A stretch of 64,000 nt of DNA. Source: Gammaproteobacteria bacterium TMED1 (GTDB lineage Bacteria > Pseudomonadota > Gammaproteobacteria > Pseudomonadales > Azotimanducaceae). The notes beneath the pieces were generated by a model. The model saw only the letters and a list, made by a program, of their open reading frames with translations. It searched no databases and had not been told where the DNA came from. Location of the stretch: the NCBI GenBank assembly GCA_002167855.2, contig NHBG02000020.1:155117-219116 (forward strand), in the 5' to 3' direction. Below are positions 39,851 through 50,254 of the stretch, piece after piece (within the stretch, counting starts at the first letter, position 1; each line of letters starts with the position of its first letter). The translations under genes were made by a program, and so were the position numbers.

Positions 39851-41719
39851 TTGAGCGCCACACCCCTTGATGCTGCCCAGAATCAGACTGCAGCACCTTC
39901 GTTTAATTTCGAGCCCATAAATGTAGAGGCTCGCTTTGATAGTCCGCGCGCGGCAATTGATTCCGATAGATCAAAAAACTGGTTCAAGAGAGTCTTCCCC
40001 ATACTCTGGGTGAATAAATGGGCCTTCTCTATCGGCATAACCATGACTGTACTGACGATGTTGGTTAGTGTTGCTCTACCCGCACTGACAGGTCAAATTA
40101 TTGATGCGTTACCTAACGCGATAATCGAAAACCAGCCTGATCACTTCTTACTTCTAGTAATTATAATGATAAGTCTAACTGTTCTGCGATTTATCTTCGG
40201 TTTCCTTGGAACTTATCAGATGAGTCGAGTTTCCAATCAGTTAGAAGCTGACCTCCGCTCGGTTATTTATAATCATCTTGTAACGCTCTCCTTTTCGTTC
40301 TATGACAATATCCAGACGGGACAGGTAATTTCTCGAGCCAATAGTGATATCAAAGCCATCCAAATGTTCTTAATGATGTCACCGATGCTCCTCACTTCTG
40401 TACTTAGTTTCATATTTGCAGCCGCCTACATGCTATCCGTAAGCTTTACCCTGACGCTAGCGGCATTAGTCACAACCCCGGTCGTATACGTTCTAAGCAT
40501 GAAGCTTCGAGCCATAATGTTTCCTTTATCATGGCTAACGCAAGCCCATCAAGCGGACGTTGCAGTAATCGTAGATGAAAATATAAATGGTCAACGTATC
40601 GTTAAATCCTTTGCTCAGGAACAGAGCCAACTAACTCTTCTTGGGAAGGCTGCAAAAAAACTTCAGTGGGTGCAAGTACGCGCTATCGATATCTCTTCCA
40701 TTTTTAATCCCGTAATAGAGCATCTAACAGTTGTTGGGCAGGTTTTAGTCTGGGTATATGGTGGTTGGTTAGTCATACAGGGGGAAGTGCAACTTGGTGC
40801 TTTGGTCGCATTTAATATGTATCTTATGATTATCCAAGCACCCTTTCGCTTCCTCGGCCTGCTTTTACAAATGGAACAGCGTGCAAAAGCATCCGCGGGA
40901 AGAATATTCGAAATTCTTGATGAACAACCGGAAATCACTGACCGAGCTAATATATCCTCACTAAAAAGCCCCCAGGGGTATCTTGAGTTTGATGATGTTC
41001 ATTTTGCTTATAAGAACGATCCAGTCTTAACCGGTCTTGATTTCAAAGTGGAATCTGGCGAAACCATAGCAATCGTTGGTCGCACCGGCTCAGGAAAATC
41101 TACAGTTGTAAGATTGCTCTCTCGCTTTTACGAAATGTCTAGCGGAAGTATAAAGATCGATGGTATCGACATCCGTGACCTTGCTTTAAAGAACCTCCAT
41201 TTTCATGTGGGACAGGTGCTAGATGAGCCTTTTCTATTCTCGATAAGCATTAGAGATAACATAGCCTATGGAAAGCCAAACGCCTCCATGGCAGAAATTA
41301 TAAGTGCCGCAAAAGCTGCTCAGGCGCATGATTTCATAAAAAATATGGAAAAAGGTTACGACACTGTCGTGGGTGAACGAGGCTATACTCTCTCAGGCGG
41401 ACAAAGACAAAGATTAGGTATTGCGCGCGCACTGCTGGTTAATCCACCGATATTGGTTCTAGATGATGCAACCAGTGCTATTGATGTGAAGGTTGAATCC
41501 GATATACACGAAGCACTAGTAAACCTGATGGCTAATCGAACTACTATACTCATAGCACATCGACTCTCGACTATTGGCCTCGCGAATCGAGTCGTTTTAC
41601 TTGACGAAGGGAAAGCCATCGCCACTGGCACACACCAAAAGTTACTTGAGACTGTACCAAGATACAGCGAGATATTATCGCAGCAAAATCGTATGCCAGA
41701 ACGCGAGCCCAGATCATGA
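39851..41719 (+). CDS. ABC exporter half-transporter (TMD-NBD), Walker B Asp variant
   Basis: IVGRTGSGKSTVVRLL; LSGGQRQRLGIARALL; ILVLDDATSAID. TTG start. Confidence 0.95.
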   Translation: MSATPLDAAQNQTAAPSFNFEPINVEARFDSPRAAIDSDRSKNWFKRVFPILWVNKWAFSIGITMTVLTMLVSVALPALTGQIIDALPNAIIENQPDHFLLLVIIMISLTVLRFIFGFLGTYQMSRVSNQLEADLRSVIYNHLVTLSFSFYDNIQTGQVISRANSDIKAIQMFLMMSPMLLTSVLSFIFAAAYMLSVSFTLTLAALVTTPVVYVLSMKLRAIMFPLSWLTQAHQADVAVIVDENINGQRIVKSFAQEQSQLTLLGKAAKKLQWVQVRAIDISSIFNPVIEHLTVVGQVLVWVYGGWLVIQGEVQLGALVAFNMYLMIIQAPFRFLGLLLQMEQRAKASAGRIFEILDEQPEITDRANISSLKSPQGYLEFDDVHFAYKNDPVLTGLDFKVESGETIAIVGRTGSGKSTVVRLLSRFYEMSSGSIKIDGIDIRDLALKNLHFHVGQVLDEPFLFSISIRDNIAYGKPNASMAEIISAAKAAQAHDFIKNMEKGYDTVVGERGYTLSGGQRQRLGIARALLVNPPILVLDDATSAIDVKVESDIHEALVNLMANRTTILIAHRLSTIGLANRVVLLDEGKAIATGTHQKLLETVPRYSEILSQQNRMPEREPRS

Positions 41720-43638
41720 AAGGATTTGGTTCCAAACACGCCTCAGCAGCCGGGCTTCCATTCGCTGGTATCCCTCCAGAAATGGTCGAAAAAACAAATG
41801 CATTAATGGAGGATGAACCTGATTTTAATGATCTCCAATTGACATTCAGCCATCGGGCGGGCGAAGAGCAAACGTTTTCGCTGATTAATTTTCTCTCGCC
41901 ATACAAATATCGTATGTTGGGGGCTTTAGGTCTCGTAGGCATGACTGAAGCACTGCTCCTTTTGGGCCCTTATCTAGTAAAGGTAGCTATCGATGACGCA
42001 ATCATACCGAAGGATTTCGATGTATTGATCTGGGTGGCAGCCGCCTGGATTTTATCATTATTTGTTGCTGGCTTCGTAAGCGGTTTTCGTCAACGATACG
42101 TGGGCAGGCTTGGCCAGCTGCTGATGTACGAATTACGCATCCGAGTCTTTGCTCATCTTCAGCGATTATCGCTCGATTTTTTTACTAAAGAAAAAGCTGG
42201 GCGCCTGATGGCTAGGATGACTAGTGATATCGAGGCTTTATCAAACCTATTACAAAATGGTCTTGTCAATCTCGTAGCTCAGACGCTATCTCTGCTGTTC
42301 ATAATAGGAATACTCCTATCATTTAATATCAAACTCACTCTTATTCTCCTTGTCATCGCAGCACCAGTGATGCTGGTGATGACTGTATGGTTTAAAACCG
42401 TTTCTGCTAAGGGATACGCGAATGTGCGTAACCGTATCGCTGATGTACTGGCTGATCTTCAGGAAAGTCTTGCCGGAATGCGACTAGTAATTTCGTTCAA
42501 TAGAATGAAACACAATATAATTAGTCATAGAAATCGCGTGGGCGATTACCGTGACGCAAATAATTACACCGCAAGAGTCTCTGCTACCTACTCTTCTGCT
42601 ACGATGTTCGTTGACTCGGCTACCACCATTATTATTTTAGCAGTTGGCTACCTTATCTTAGTTGACATTAACCCAACACTTGATCCTCAAGGCGCCTTCA
42701 CCGTTGGCGCCCTTGTAGCTTTTGCCAATATGGTGTCCAGGTTTTTTAAGCCAATCAACTCACTTGTAGGACTTTACAATGAGTTTCAGTCTGGTAATGC
42801 CGCAGTAATCAAACTACGTGAACTGTTGGGTACACCCCCGTCCGTTCAGGAGAAAAGCGATCCTATCGAGATCGAAGATATGCACGGTGATATTAAGATC
42901 CGAAATGTAAGCTTCAGGTATGATGCGAATGAGCCGGTGCTAAAGAACTTATCTCTTCATATTGAGGCAGGCAAAAGTATTTCCTTTGTTGGACCAACCG
43001 GTGCAGGCAAATCAACGCTAGCTAAACTTATCGCTCGTTTCTACGACCCTAATGAAGGCAGTATTCTGATTGATGACTACAATCTTAAGGACCTCAGTAT
43101 TAAGTCTCTACACAAGCAACTGGGAGTGGTTCCTCAAGAACCTTTTCTATTCCATGGGTCAATAAAAGATAATATTAGATTTTCCAATATGGATGCTTCT
43201 AGCGATGATATTATGCAAGCCTGTAGAGCAGTTGGTATAGAAGACCTCATAGAGCGGCTACCACAAGGACTTGATACGCCTTGCCATGAACGAGGATCCT
43301 CACTGTCTTCGGGTGAGCGTCAGCTCCTAGCTCTAGCCAGAGCCTTCTTAAGCAAACCTCGTGTCCTCATTCTTGACGAAGCTACTTCCAATATCGATCA
43401 ACAAAGTGAATCAAAAATTGAACAAGCTCTTGATAATCTGCTTGAGGGGAGAACAGCAATCATAATCGCTCATCGCCTCGCTACAGCAATGCGTGCAAAC
43501 ATCATTGCCGTGGTGAAAGATCAAGGAATCGTTGAAATGGGTTCGCATACGGAACTCATCGACAGGCGTGGTTATTACGCGGAGATGCATAAAACCTGGA
43601 TGCAACAAAACGCAGGAACTAATTTAGGCCAACAGTAG
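41716..43638 (+). CDS. ABC exporter half-transporter (TMD-NBD), degenerate signature motif
   Basis: FVGPTGAGKSTLAKLI; LSSGERQLLALARAFL; VLILDEATSNID; 4-nt overlap with preceding gene. Confidence 0.95.
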   Translation: MKGFGSKHASAAGLPFAGIPPEMVEKTNALMEDEPDFNDLQLTFSHRAGEEQTFSLINFLSPYKYRMLGALGLVGMTEALLLLGPYLVKVAIDDAIIPKDFDVLIWVAAAWILSLFVAGFVSGFRQRYVGRLGQLLMYELRIRVFAHLQRLSLDFFTKEKAGRLMARMTSDIEALSNLLQNGLVNLVAQTLSLLFIIGILLSFNIKLTLILLVIAAPVMLVMTVWFKTVSAKGYANVRNRIADVLADLQESLAGMRLVISFNRMKHNIISHRNRVGDYRDANNYTARVSATYSSATMFVDSATTIIILAVGYLILVDINPTLDPQGAFTVGALVAFANMVSRFFKPINSLVGLYNEFQSGNAAVIKLRELLGTPPSVQEKSDPIEIEDMHGDIKIRNVSFRYDANEPVLKNLSLHIEAGKSISFVGPTGAGKSTLAKLIARFYDPNEGSILIDDYNLKDLSIKSLHKQLGVVPQEPFLFHGSIKDNIRFSNMDASSDDIMQACRAVGIEDLIERLPQGLDTPCHERGSSLSSGERQLLALARAFLSKPRVLILDEATSNIDQQSESKIEQALDNLLEGRTAIIIAHRLATAMRANIIAVVKDQGIVEMGSHTELIDRRGYYAEMHKTWMQQNAGTNLGQQ

Positions 43639-43765
43639 CTTGCTTAATGGGCGTGTCGCACCTTCTCTAAAAAACTGGCTAGCGTCTTAGACAAGGATGT
43701 CTGTTTCTAGGATAAAAAGTGCCATGGTATACTACTAGTATTTTAAGAGAGGAATTACTAGCGCA

Positions 43766-45445
43766 ATGACCGAGCAAAAAAATAAACGCCAATATTCTTC
43801 TCTCGTTGTTGACGGTGTAGAGAAAGCAGCAGCACGTTCAATGCTATATGCTGTTGGCTTCTCTGAGGAAGACTTCAAAAAACCTCAGATTGGAATCGCC
43901 TCTACTTGGAGTAATCTCACCCCTTGTAACATGCATATCAATACACTTGCGGATGCCGCGGCTATTGGCGCTGATGAATCTGGTGGTAAGTCTGTAACAT
44001 TCAATACAATTACCGTATCCGATGGAATTTCCATGGGGTCACCTGGGATGAGATACTCGCTGGTATCTCGAGAAGTCATCGCCGATTCCATAGAAACCGT
44101 CGTTGGTGCAGAAGGATTTGATGGGTTCGTAGCAATCGGAGGCTGCGACAAAAATATGCCTGGTTGCGCAATGGCCATTGCACGATTAGATCGACCCGCA
44201 GTATTTGTCTACGGTGGCACAATCCAACTGGGCAAGGAAAGAAGAGATATCATTTCAGTCTTTGAAGCAGTAGGTCAATATGCAGCGGGTAATATCGACG
44301 AACTCAAGCTGAAGGAGATCGAGTCTACAGCTATTCCGGGACCGGGTTCTTGTGGAGGAATGTATACGGCAAATACTATGGCATCTGCAATCGAAGCCTT
44401 AGGTTTATCGCTTCCGAATTCATCTGCTCAGGAGGCAGTATCAAACACTAAACGAGTTGACAGTCACGCAGCAGGGCAAGCTGTCGTTAAGCTTGTTGAG
44501 GCAGGGATTAAACCCTCAGATATCTTATCTAGAGAATCTTTCGAAAACGCAATTACCGTTGTGATTGCTCTTGAGGGTTCAACAAATGCTGTACTGCACC
44601 TACTTGCAATTGCTCACGCAGCGAAAATACCACTTACCATAGACGACTTTTCAAAAATTGGGTCAAGAGTCCCTGTACTGGCTGATATGAGGCCTGCAGG
44701 AAAGTATGCCATGAGCGAACTTATCCAAATCGGCGGGATTCAACCCTTAATGAAGACCCTGCTAGATGAAGGTCTATTGCATGGCGGCTGTCTAACAGTT
44801 ACTGGAAATACGCTTGCAGAAAATCTCGCGGGTGTTCCTGCCTATCCAGATGGTCAAAAAGTTATAAGACCCCTGTCTGAACCAATTAAAAAAGATAGTC
44901 ATCTTGTAATTCTTAAAGGGAACCTAGCACCTGAAGGCTCAGTAGCGAAAATAACCGGTCATGAGGGTTTAAGGTTTGTAGGAAGAGCTCGTTGCTTTGC
45001 GGGAGAAGAAGCAGCTCTGGAAGCAATCCTAAAAGGCGTTGTGGTATCCGGTGATGTTGTAGTAGTGCGTTATGAAGGACCCAGAGGGGGTCCTGGAATG
45101 AGAGAAATGCTATCACCCACGAGCGCCATAATGGGCCGAGGTTTATCTCAGGACGTTGCCCTAATAACCGATGGTAGATTTTCTGGTGGCTCGCACGGAT
45201 TTGTAATCGGCCATATTACCCCTGAAGCTTTCGACGGAGGGCCGTTAGCCCTGGTAGAGGATGGAGATAAGATCACTATCGATGCCGAGAGAAGTACGAT
45301 ATCTGTTGATTTATCAGACGATGCATTAGCTCAACGAAGGTCTAAATGGAAAAAACCAGCACCTTATGCAGAGCGCGGAATACTTGCTAAATACGCGCGC
45401 CTTGTAAGTTCAGCCTCCCTTGGAGCGGTAACGGATAGCGATTGA
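43766..45445 (+). CDS. ilvD: dihydroxy-acid dehydratase
   Basis: [62 protein letters not shown]. Confidence 0.98.
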   Translation: MTEQKNKRQYSSLVVDGVEKAAARSMLYAVGFSEEDFKKPQIGIASTWSNLTPCNMHINTLADAAAIGADESGGKSVTFNTITVSDGISMGSPGMRYSLVSREVIADSIETVVGAEGFDGFVAIGGCDKNMPGCAMAIARLDRPAVFVYGGTIQLGKERRDIISVFEAVGQYAAGNIDELKLKEIESTAIPGPGSCGGMYTANTMASAIEALGLSLPNSSAQEAVSNTKRVDSHAAGQAVVKLVEAGIKPSDILSRESFENAITVVIALEGSTNAVLHLLAIAHAAKIPLTIDDFSKIGSRVPVLADMRPAGKYAMSELIQIGGIQPLMKTLLDEGLLHGGCLTVTGNTLAENLAGVPAYPDGQKVIRPLSEPIKKDSHLVILKGNLAPEGSVAKITGHEGLRFVGRARCFAGEEAALEAILKGVVVSGDVVVVRYEGPRGGPGMREMLSPTSAIMGRGLSQDVALITDGRFSGGSHGFVIGHITPEAFDGGPLALVEDGDKITIDAERSTISVDLSDDALAQRRSKWKKPAPYAERGILAKYARLVSSASLGAVTDSD

Positions 45446-45471
45446 GCTCGCCTAAAAGGCCCACTCTCATT

Positions 45472-46206
45472 TCATAGCATCCCACCAGTTTTAGGTGCCG
45501 GTCTAGCCCGCTGATTATATAGCATCTCGGCTAGTCGCTTCTTTTCGTTCTCACTCGCGTCCGGCACTTGTTTAGGCATGGCATTACCTGCCTCCATACC
45601 TAATTTTACCGCTGGCCTTTCCCCTATTTCTTCAAACCAGCGTTTGAAGTATTTAAATTCATCAATATCCTGTCCTTGAGCTTTCCACCCAACAGTCCAC
45701 GGGTAGCAGATCATATCGGCAATCGTATATTCTTCCCCACAAATATAACGTTGGTTATACAATTGGTTGTTCAAAATGCCATAGACTCGATTTACTTCGT
45801 CAGTGAACCTGGTGATCCCATAACTCAAATCACCTTTGCCCTCTGCCCGACGAAAATGTCCACACTCGCCTGTCTTTGGTCCCTGATTAGCCATTTGCCA
45901 AACAACCCACTGAATAACGTCGTACCGACCTCTCAAATTTTGGGGTAGGAATTTACCCGTTTTCTCTGCTAGATATAACATAATAGCGCCCGACTCGAAT
46001 ATTGATATAGCTCCATCTCCATCAGCGGGATCATGATCAACTAAGGCTGGCATTCGGTTATTAGGGCAAATACGTAAAAATTCTTCTTTAAACTGATCCC
46101 CTCTACCGATGTTACATGGGATAAGTTTGTACTCGAGTCCACATTCCTCCATCTGAATAGTGACTTTTTTTCCATTTGGTGTTGGCCAAAAATGAAGGTC
46201 TAGCAT
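45472..46206 (-). CDS. yfcG: glutathione S-transferase family / GSH-dependent disulfide-bond oxidoreductase-like
   Basis: MLDLHFWPTPNGKKVTIQMEECGLEYKLIPCNIGRGDQFKEEFLRICPNNRMPALVDHD; ESGAIMLYLAEKTGKFLP. Confidence 0.88.
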   Translation of the reverse strand: MLDLHFWPTPNGKKVTIQMEECGLEYKLIPCNIGRGDQFKEEFLRICPNNRMPALVDHDPADGDGAISIFESGAIMLYLAEKTGKFLPQNLRGRYDVIQWVVWQMANQGPKTGECGHFRRAEGKGDLSYGITRFTDEVNRVYGILNNQLYNQRYICGEEYTIADMICYPWTVGWKAQGQDIDEFKYFKRWFEEIGERPAVKLGMEAGNAMPKQVPDASENEKKRLAEMLYNQRARPAPKTGGML

Positions 46207-46498
46207 GAGTGATTCCTTACCTTATATTAAAAATTGTTGCTAGCAGAACAATAGAGTAACTACTCGCTGCTAGAACCCAAGCCCATCTATATATCTCTCC
46301 CTTAAGGATATAATTATAGGCATTTTCCACCATAACAACTATGGAACTCAGTCAATTGAATATTACTGCCTTACTGCTTTAGATAATTGACTCATTAGTC
46401 GATGGTTTCGCATTTGAAGGTTTAACCTCTCTTCTTCATCAATACTTTGATACGCGAGTCGACCAACACACTAGACTATATTTTTGGGACACCTAATC

Positions 46499-47542
46499 CT
46501 AAACTTGGTAGTTAGCAGCTATTTCTCGACGAGGATCGAGGGCATCGCGGACTGCTTCACCAATAAAAATCAATAGCGTTAGCATCAAACCCAAAGTAAA
46601 AAATCCGGTAAGCCCAAGCCATGGGGAATGGATATTAGCTTTTCCTTGAGCCAAAAGTTCCCCGAGAGAAGGGGATCCTAATGGTAAACCAAAGCCGAGA
46701 AAATCGAGAGCTGTTAACATCGTAACAGCACCACTAAGTATAAACGGGAGGAATGTTAATGTTGCCACCATCGCATTTGGTAATACGTGCCTGAGGATGA
46801 CTGCCGAATCTGAAACGCCTAAAGAACGAGCCGCACGCACATACTCGAAGTTGCGAGTTCTTAATACCTCCGCACGAACTACCCCAACCAATGGCATCCA
46901 ACTAAACAATGTCAATATTCCTAGCAACCAAAATACATTGGGCTTAACGACGCTGGCCAGTATTATCAAAATCAGCAAAATGGGTAGGCCAGTCCATATC
47001 TCAACGAGCCGTTGTCCGAAAAGATCCACGTAGCCCCCAAAATATCCCTGCACTGCGCCTATTGCCACGCCGATTATCGAGCTCAAGATCGTAAGAGAAA
47101 TCCCAAATAATACTGAAAGCCGAAAGCCGTAAATAAGTCTTGCTAGCGTATCCTTGCCAGCATCATCAGTTCCCAACCAGTGCCTTAAAGAAGGTGGTGC
47201 CGGTGCAGCGCTCTCCATATATAGATCTGAACTTTGATAACTGAAAGGTATTGGAGGCATAATTAACCAGCCGCCTTTTTCGATTACTAGCTCTCTTATA
47301 AACGGATCTTTGTACATAGGCTCAATTGGTAACTCGCCACCTAACTCTTGCTCAGTAGAATCAAACAGCACAGGCATATAAAACTGACCTTCGAGATACA
47401 TAATAACTGGCTTGTCATTGGCAATAAATTCAGCAAACAGGGAGATACCGAAAAGAAAGGAAAATAGAATGAACGAGTAATATCCACGCTTGTTACTTTT
47501 AAACTGATGCAAGCGACGTTGGTTTAGTGGAGACACCATCAA
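46499..47542 (-). CDS. yejE: microcin C/oligopeptide ABC transporter permease YejE
   Basis: [44 protein letters not shown] resembles E. coli Yej[22 protein letters not shown]. Confidence 0.93.
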   Translation of the reverse strand: MMVSPLNQRRLHQFKSNKRGYYSFILFSFLFGISLFAEFIANDKPVIMYLEGQFYMPVLFDSTEQELGGELPIEPMYKDPFIRELVIEKGGWLIMPPIPFSYQSSDLYMESAAPAPPSLRHWLGTDDAGKDTLARLIYGFRLSVLFGISLTILSSIIGVAIGAVQGYFGGYVDLFGQRLVEIWTGLPILLILIILASVVKPNVFWLLGILTLFSWMPLVGVVRAEVLRTRNFEYVRAARSLGVSDSAVILRHVLPNAMVATLTFLPFILSGAVTMLTALDFLGFGLPLGSPSLGELLAQGKANIHSPWLGLTGFFTLGLMLTLLIFIGEAVRDALDPRREIAANYQV

Positions 47543-48630
47543 CCCCTGGTTTCAAAATCAATACGAGGATCTACAAGAACATATACCAGATCGCCAACGA
47601 GTTGCATAAAAAGCGCAATTAGAGTTAGCACAAAAATCGTACCAAAAAGTATGGGATAATCGCGCTTAATAACCGCTTCATATCCAAGTAAGCCCATCCC
47701 ATCGAGAGAAAAAATAACTTCGATGAGCAATGATCCTGTAAAAAAGATACCTATAAATGCTGAGGGGAACCCAGCGATCACAATCAGCATTGCATTCCGG
47801 AAAATGTGTCCATATAAAACCCTCCGTTCGGAAATTCCCTTTGCTCTCGCTGTCAATACAAACTGCTTGCTAATTTCCTCAAGGAACGAGTTCTTTGTAA
47901 GCATAGTGAGAGTTGCAAATCCTCCGATGGTAAGTGCTGAAACCGGAAGAACTAGATGCCAAAGATAATCTAAAACTTTTTCGGTCCAACTTAATTCACC
48001 CCAATTGTCAGAAACTAAACCTCGGAGTGGAAAGAGGTCAAAATAATTCCCACCGGCGAACAAAACTATAAGTAGAATTGCGAATAAAAACCCTGGAATT
48101 GCGTATCCCACAAAAATAATACTCGAAGTCCAAAAATCAAAACTTGATCCATCCCGAACTGCCTTCGCGATTCCCAGGGGTATAGAAACACTGTAGATCA
48201 GTAATAAGGACCACAAACCGAGTGATATCGAGACAGGCAGCCTCTCGGCCACTAATTCTAATACCGGCCTATCCTGAAAATAACTCACCCCAAAATCAAG
48301 CTTCATATAATTAATTACCATATTAAAAAAACGTTCGTGAGGAGGCTTGTCAAAACCAAATTGCCTTTCTAGAGCAGCTATCAAATCGGGATCAAGTCCA
48401 TAGCTGGCTATAGTCCTACTAGATCCACCAATATCTATTTGAGCGCTCGCTCCAGCATCACCACCACCTGAGATACTGGAAGTAGTTGACATGCCGCCCG
48501 TCGTAATTTCCGCAACTATCTGCTCTACAGGACCGCCTGGAGCAAACTGAACTATAATAAAGTTGATTAAGATAATGCCAAACAATGTAGGGAATATAAG
48601 TAAAACTCTCTTAATTACGTATGCGGCCAT
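47539..48630 (-). CDS. yejB: microcin C/oligopeptide ABC transporter permease YejB
   Basis: [42 protein letters not shown] resembles YejB; DPP-type permease motif. Confidence 0.93.
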   Translation of the reverse strand: MAAYVIKRVLLIFPTLFGIILINFIIVQFAPGGPVEQIVAEITTGGMSTTSSISGGGDAGASAQIDIGGSSRTIASYGLDPDLIAALERQFGFDKPPHERFFNMVINYMKLDFGVSYFQDRPVLELVAERLPVSISLGLWSLLLIYSVSIPLGIAKAVRDGSSFDFWTSSIIFVGYAIPGFLFAILLIVLFAGGNYFDLFPLRGLVSDNWGELSWTEKVLDYLWHLVLPVSALTIGGFATLTMLTKNSFLEEISKQFVLTARAKGISERRVLYGHIFRNAMLIVIAGFPSAFIGIFFTGSLLIEVIFSLDGMGLLGYEAVIKRDYPILFGTIFVLTLIALFMQLVGDLVYVLVDPRIDFETRG

Positions 48631-48681
48631 TAATCAAGCAACCTTGGATCTATTATGTCGATTCATTTTGACCATCCCCCA

Positions 48682-50082
48682 CTACTTCGCCGGTAACGCC
48701 GTATCTTTCAAACGCGTTAAAGATCGCTCGATACGTCTATCGATCGTGTGATTAACCCATTGCGACGAAATAATTGCTACTACACCGGTAGTGATTACCG
48801 TACCTATAAAGATACCCATATAACCAAAAAAATAGTTACCAACCAAAATAATTGGGAGTTTTATAATAATCATTCTTAAAAGAGAGAGCACTAAGGGTGG
48901 CATCGGTTTTCCCAGAGCATTAAAGCAATGGGTGGCATTAAAAATGACTCCCATCAAACCGACTGCTAAAGGTCCTACTCGCAAATAATCATAGGCTGCA
49001 GACTGGACCAATGGATCATCGTTAATAATACCAACGAAGTAATGTCCGAAAACCACTAGTATCAAATACGACAGAATTCCCCAACCAATAACAAAAACAT
49101 TAGCAGTACGCATCGCGACTTTGACACGATCATACAGTCTAGCGCCCCAATTTTGCCCAACTATAGGAGAGAGACTGATCGAAACTGCAAAAATTACCAT
49201 TATTGTCATGAATTCAATTCGCATTGCGACCCCAAATCCAGCAACAACAGCTGTTCCGTGGCCTGCTAACAATCGAGTAATGACTGCCATTGACACCGGT
49301 ACTATTAAATTTGCCGCGATAGCAGGCAACCCTACGTGCAGCATATCGCCCACCGATCGTTTAAATCCTTTCAACCCGAGTAGCATCATTTTGTCGCGTA
49401 ACGCGAAAAAATAAAAAAATACTAAAATTTCAAGGAATCGAGCAATGACAAAACTCAAGGCTGCGCCTTGAAGTCCCATCTCTGGGAAAGGTCCGACCCC
49501 GAAAATAAATAATGGTGCAAAACCTATATGGAGTAATGCACCAAGTGCTGAGAGATAACCTGGGCTGACCGCATCACCCGTCGATCTCATCAAAGTTATA
49601 CCCACATTCGTCATAGCGAAGATAGGCATACCAAGAAGCCAGATTGTCATATAGGAAACAACGAGTGGAAGAACTTGCTCACTTGCACCTAACACAATAA
49701 AGATCGGTGTCAAAAAGAAATATGCGACGGCCCCGATTAAACTTGAAAGAACAGTTACTAGCAGGAGACAATGGGTGCTAAGCCTTTTTACTCTATGGGT
49801 ATCGCCACCCCCGATAGTGCGAGCCGCCACCGATCCGGCCCCAACAGAAAGACCAAAAGCCACAGACTGCAAGATCATTACTACCGGGAAAGTAAAACTA
49901 ATAGCAGCCAGCTCATTCGTACCTACCATACCGATGTAAATAGTCTCAACCAAGGTTGCAACGTTATAAGAAATCATCGACAACATGAGGAAACCAGTGA
50001 GACGAACAATGTGCCTCGTTATCGGACCAACTGTTAAATCATTATCGCTCGATCCTTCATTGGTTCCGTCAGTTTTTTTCAT
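48682..50082 (-). CDS. MATE family efflux transporter
   Basis: Twelve-TM hydrophobic pattern; LVETIYIGMVGTNELAAISFTFPV; start ATG at 50082 chosen because the longer ORF enters the tRNA. Confidence 0.93.
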   Translation of the reverse strand: MKKTDGTNEGSSDNDLTVGPITRHIVRLTGFLMLSMISYNVATLVETIYIGMVGTNELAAISFTFPVVMILQSVAFGLSVGAGSVAARTIGGGDTHRVKRLSTHCLLLVTVLSSLIGAVAYFFLTPIFIVLGASEQVLPLVVSYMTIWLLGMPIFAMTNVGITLMRSTGDAVSPGYLSALGALLHIGFAPLFIFGVGPFPEMGLQGAALSFVIARFLEILVFFYFFALRDKMMLLGLKGFKRSVGDMLHVGLPAIAANLIVPVSMAVITRLLAGHGTAVVAGFGVAMRIEFMTIMVIFAVSISLSPIVGQNWGARLYDRVKVAMRTANVFVIGWGILSYLILVVFGHYFVGIINDDPLVQSAAYDYLRVGPLAVGLMGVIFNATHCFNALGKPMPPLVLSLLRMIIIKLPIILVGNYFFGYMGIFIGTVITTGVVAIISSQWVNHTIDRRIERSLTRLKDTALPAK

Positions 50083-50112
50083 GGCTCTTTGATTTAAAGG
50101 GAATACAGGGGT

Positions 50113-50189
50113 TGGCCCGCCCAGAGAGATTCGAACTCCCGACACCCAGGTTCGAAGCCTGGTGCTCTATCCAGCTGAGCTATGGGCGG
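50113..50189 (-). tRNA. tRNA-Arg (anticodon UCG)
   Basis: Minus strand CCGCCCATAGCTCAGCTGGATAGAGCACCAGGCTTCGAACCTGGGTGTCGGGAGTTCGAATCTCTCTGGGCGGGCCA; anticodon loop CTTCGAA, TTCGAAT T-loop, 7-bp acceptor stem, encoded CCA. Confidence 0.97.
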
Positions 50190-50254
50190 AGACACAATTC
50201 CCCTATTGTAGCGACAAATTCTCTATGATGCAGAAAAGTGTTTGTAAAATTATT

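Noticed and set aside
50083-50145. N-terminal extension of the MATE ORF (MSGVRISLGGPTPVFPLNQRA)
   Set aside because: Encoded by the tRNA-Arg sequence; the real start is most likely ATG 50082.
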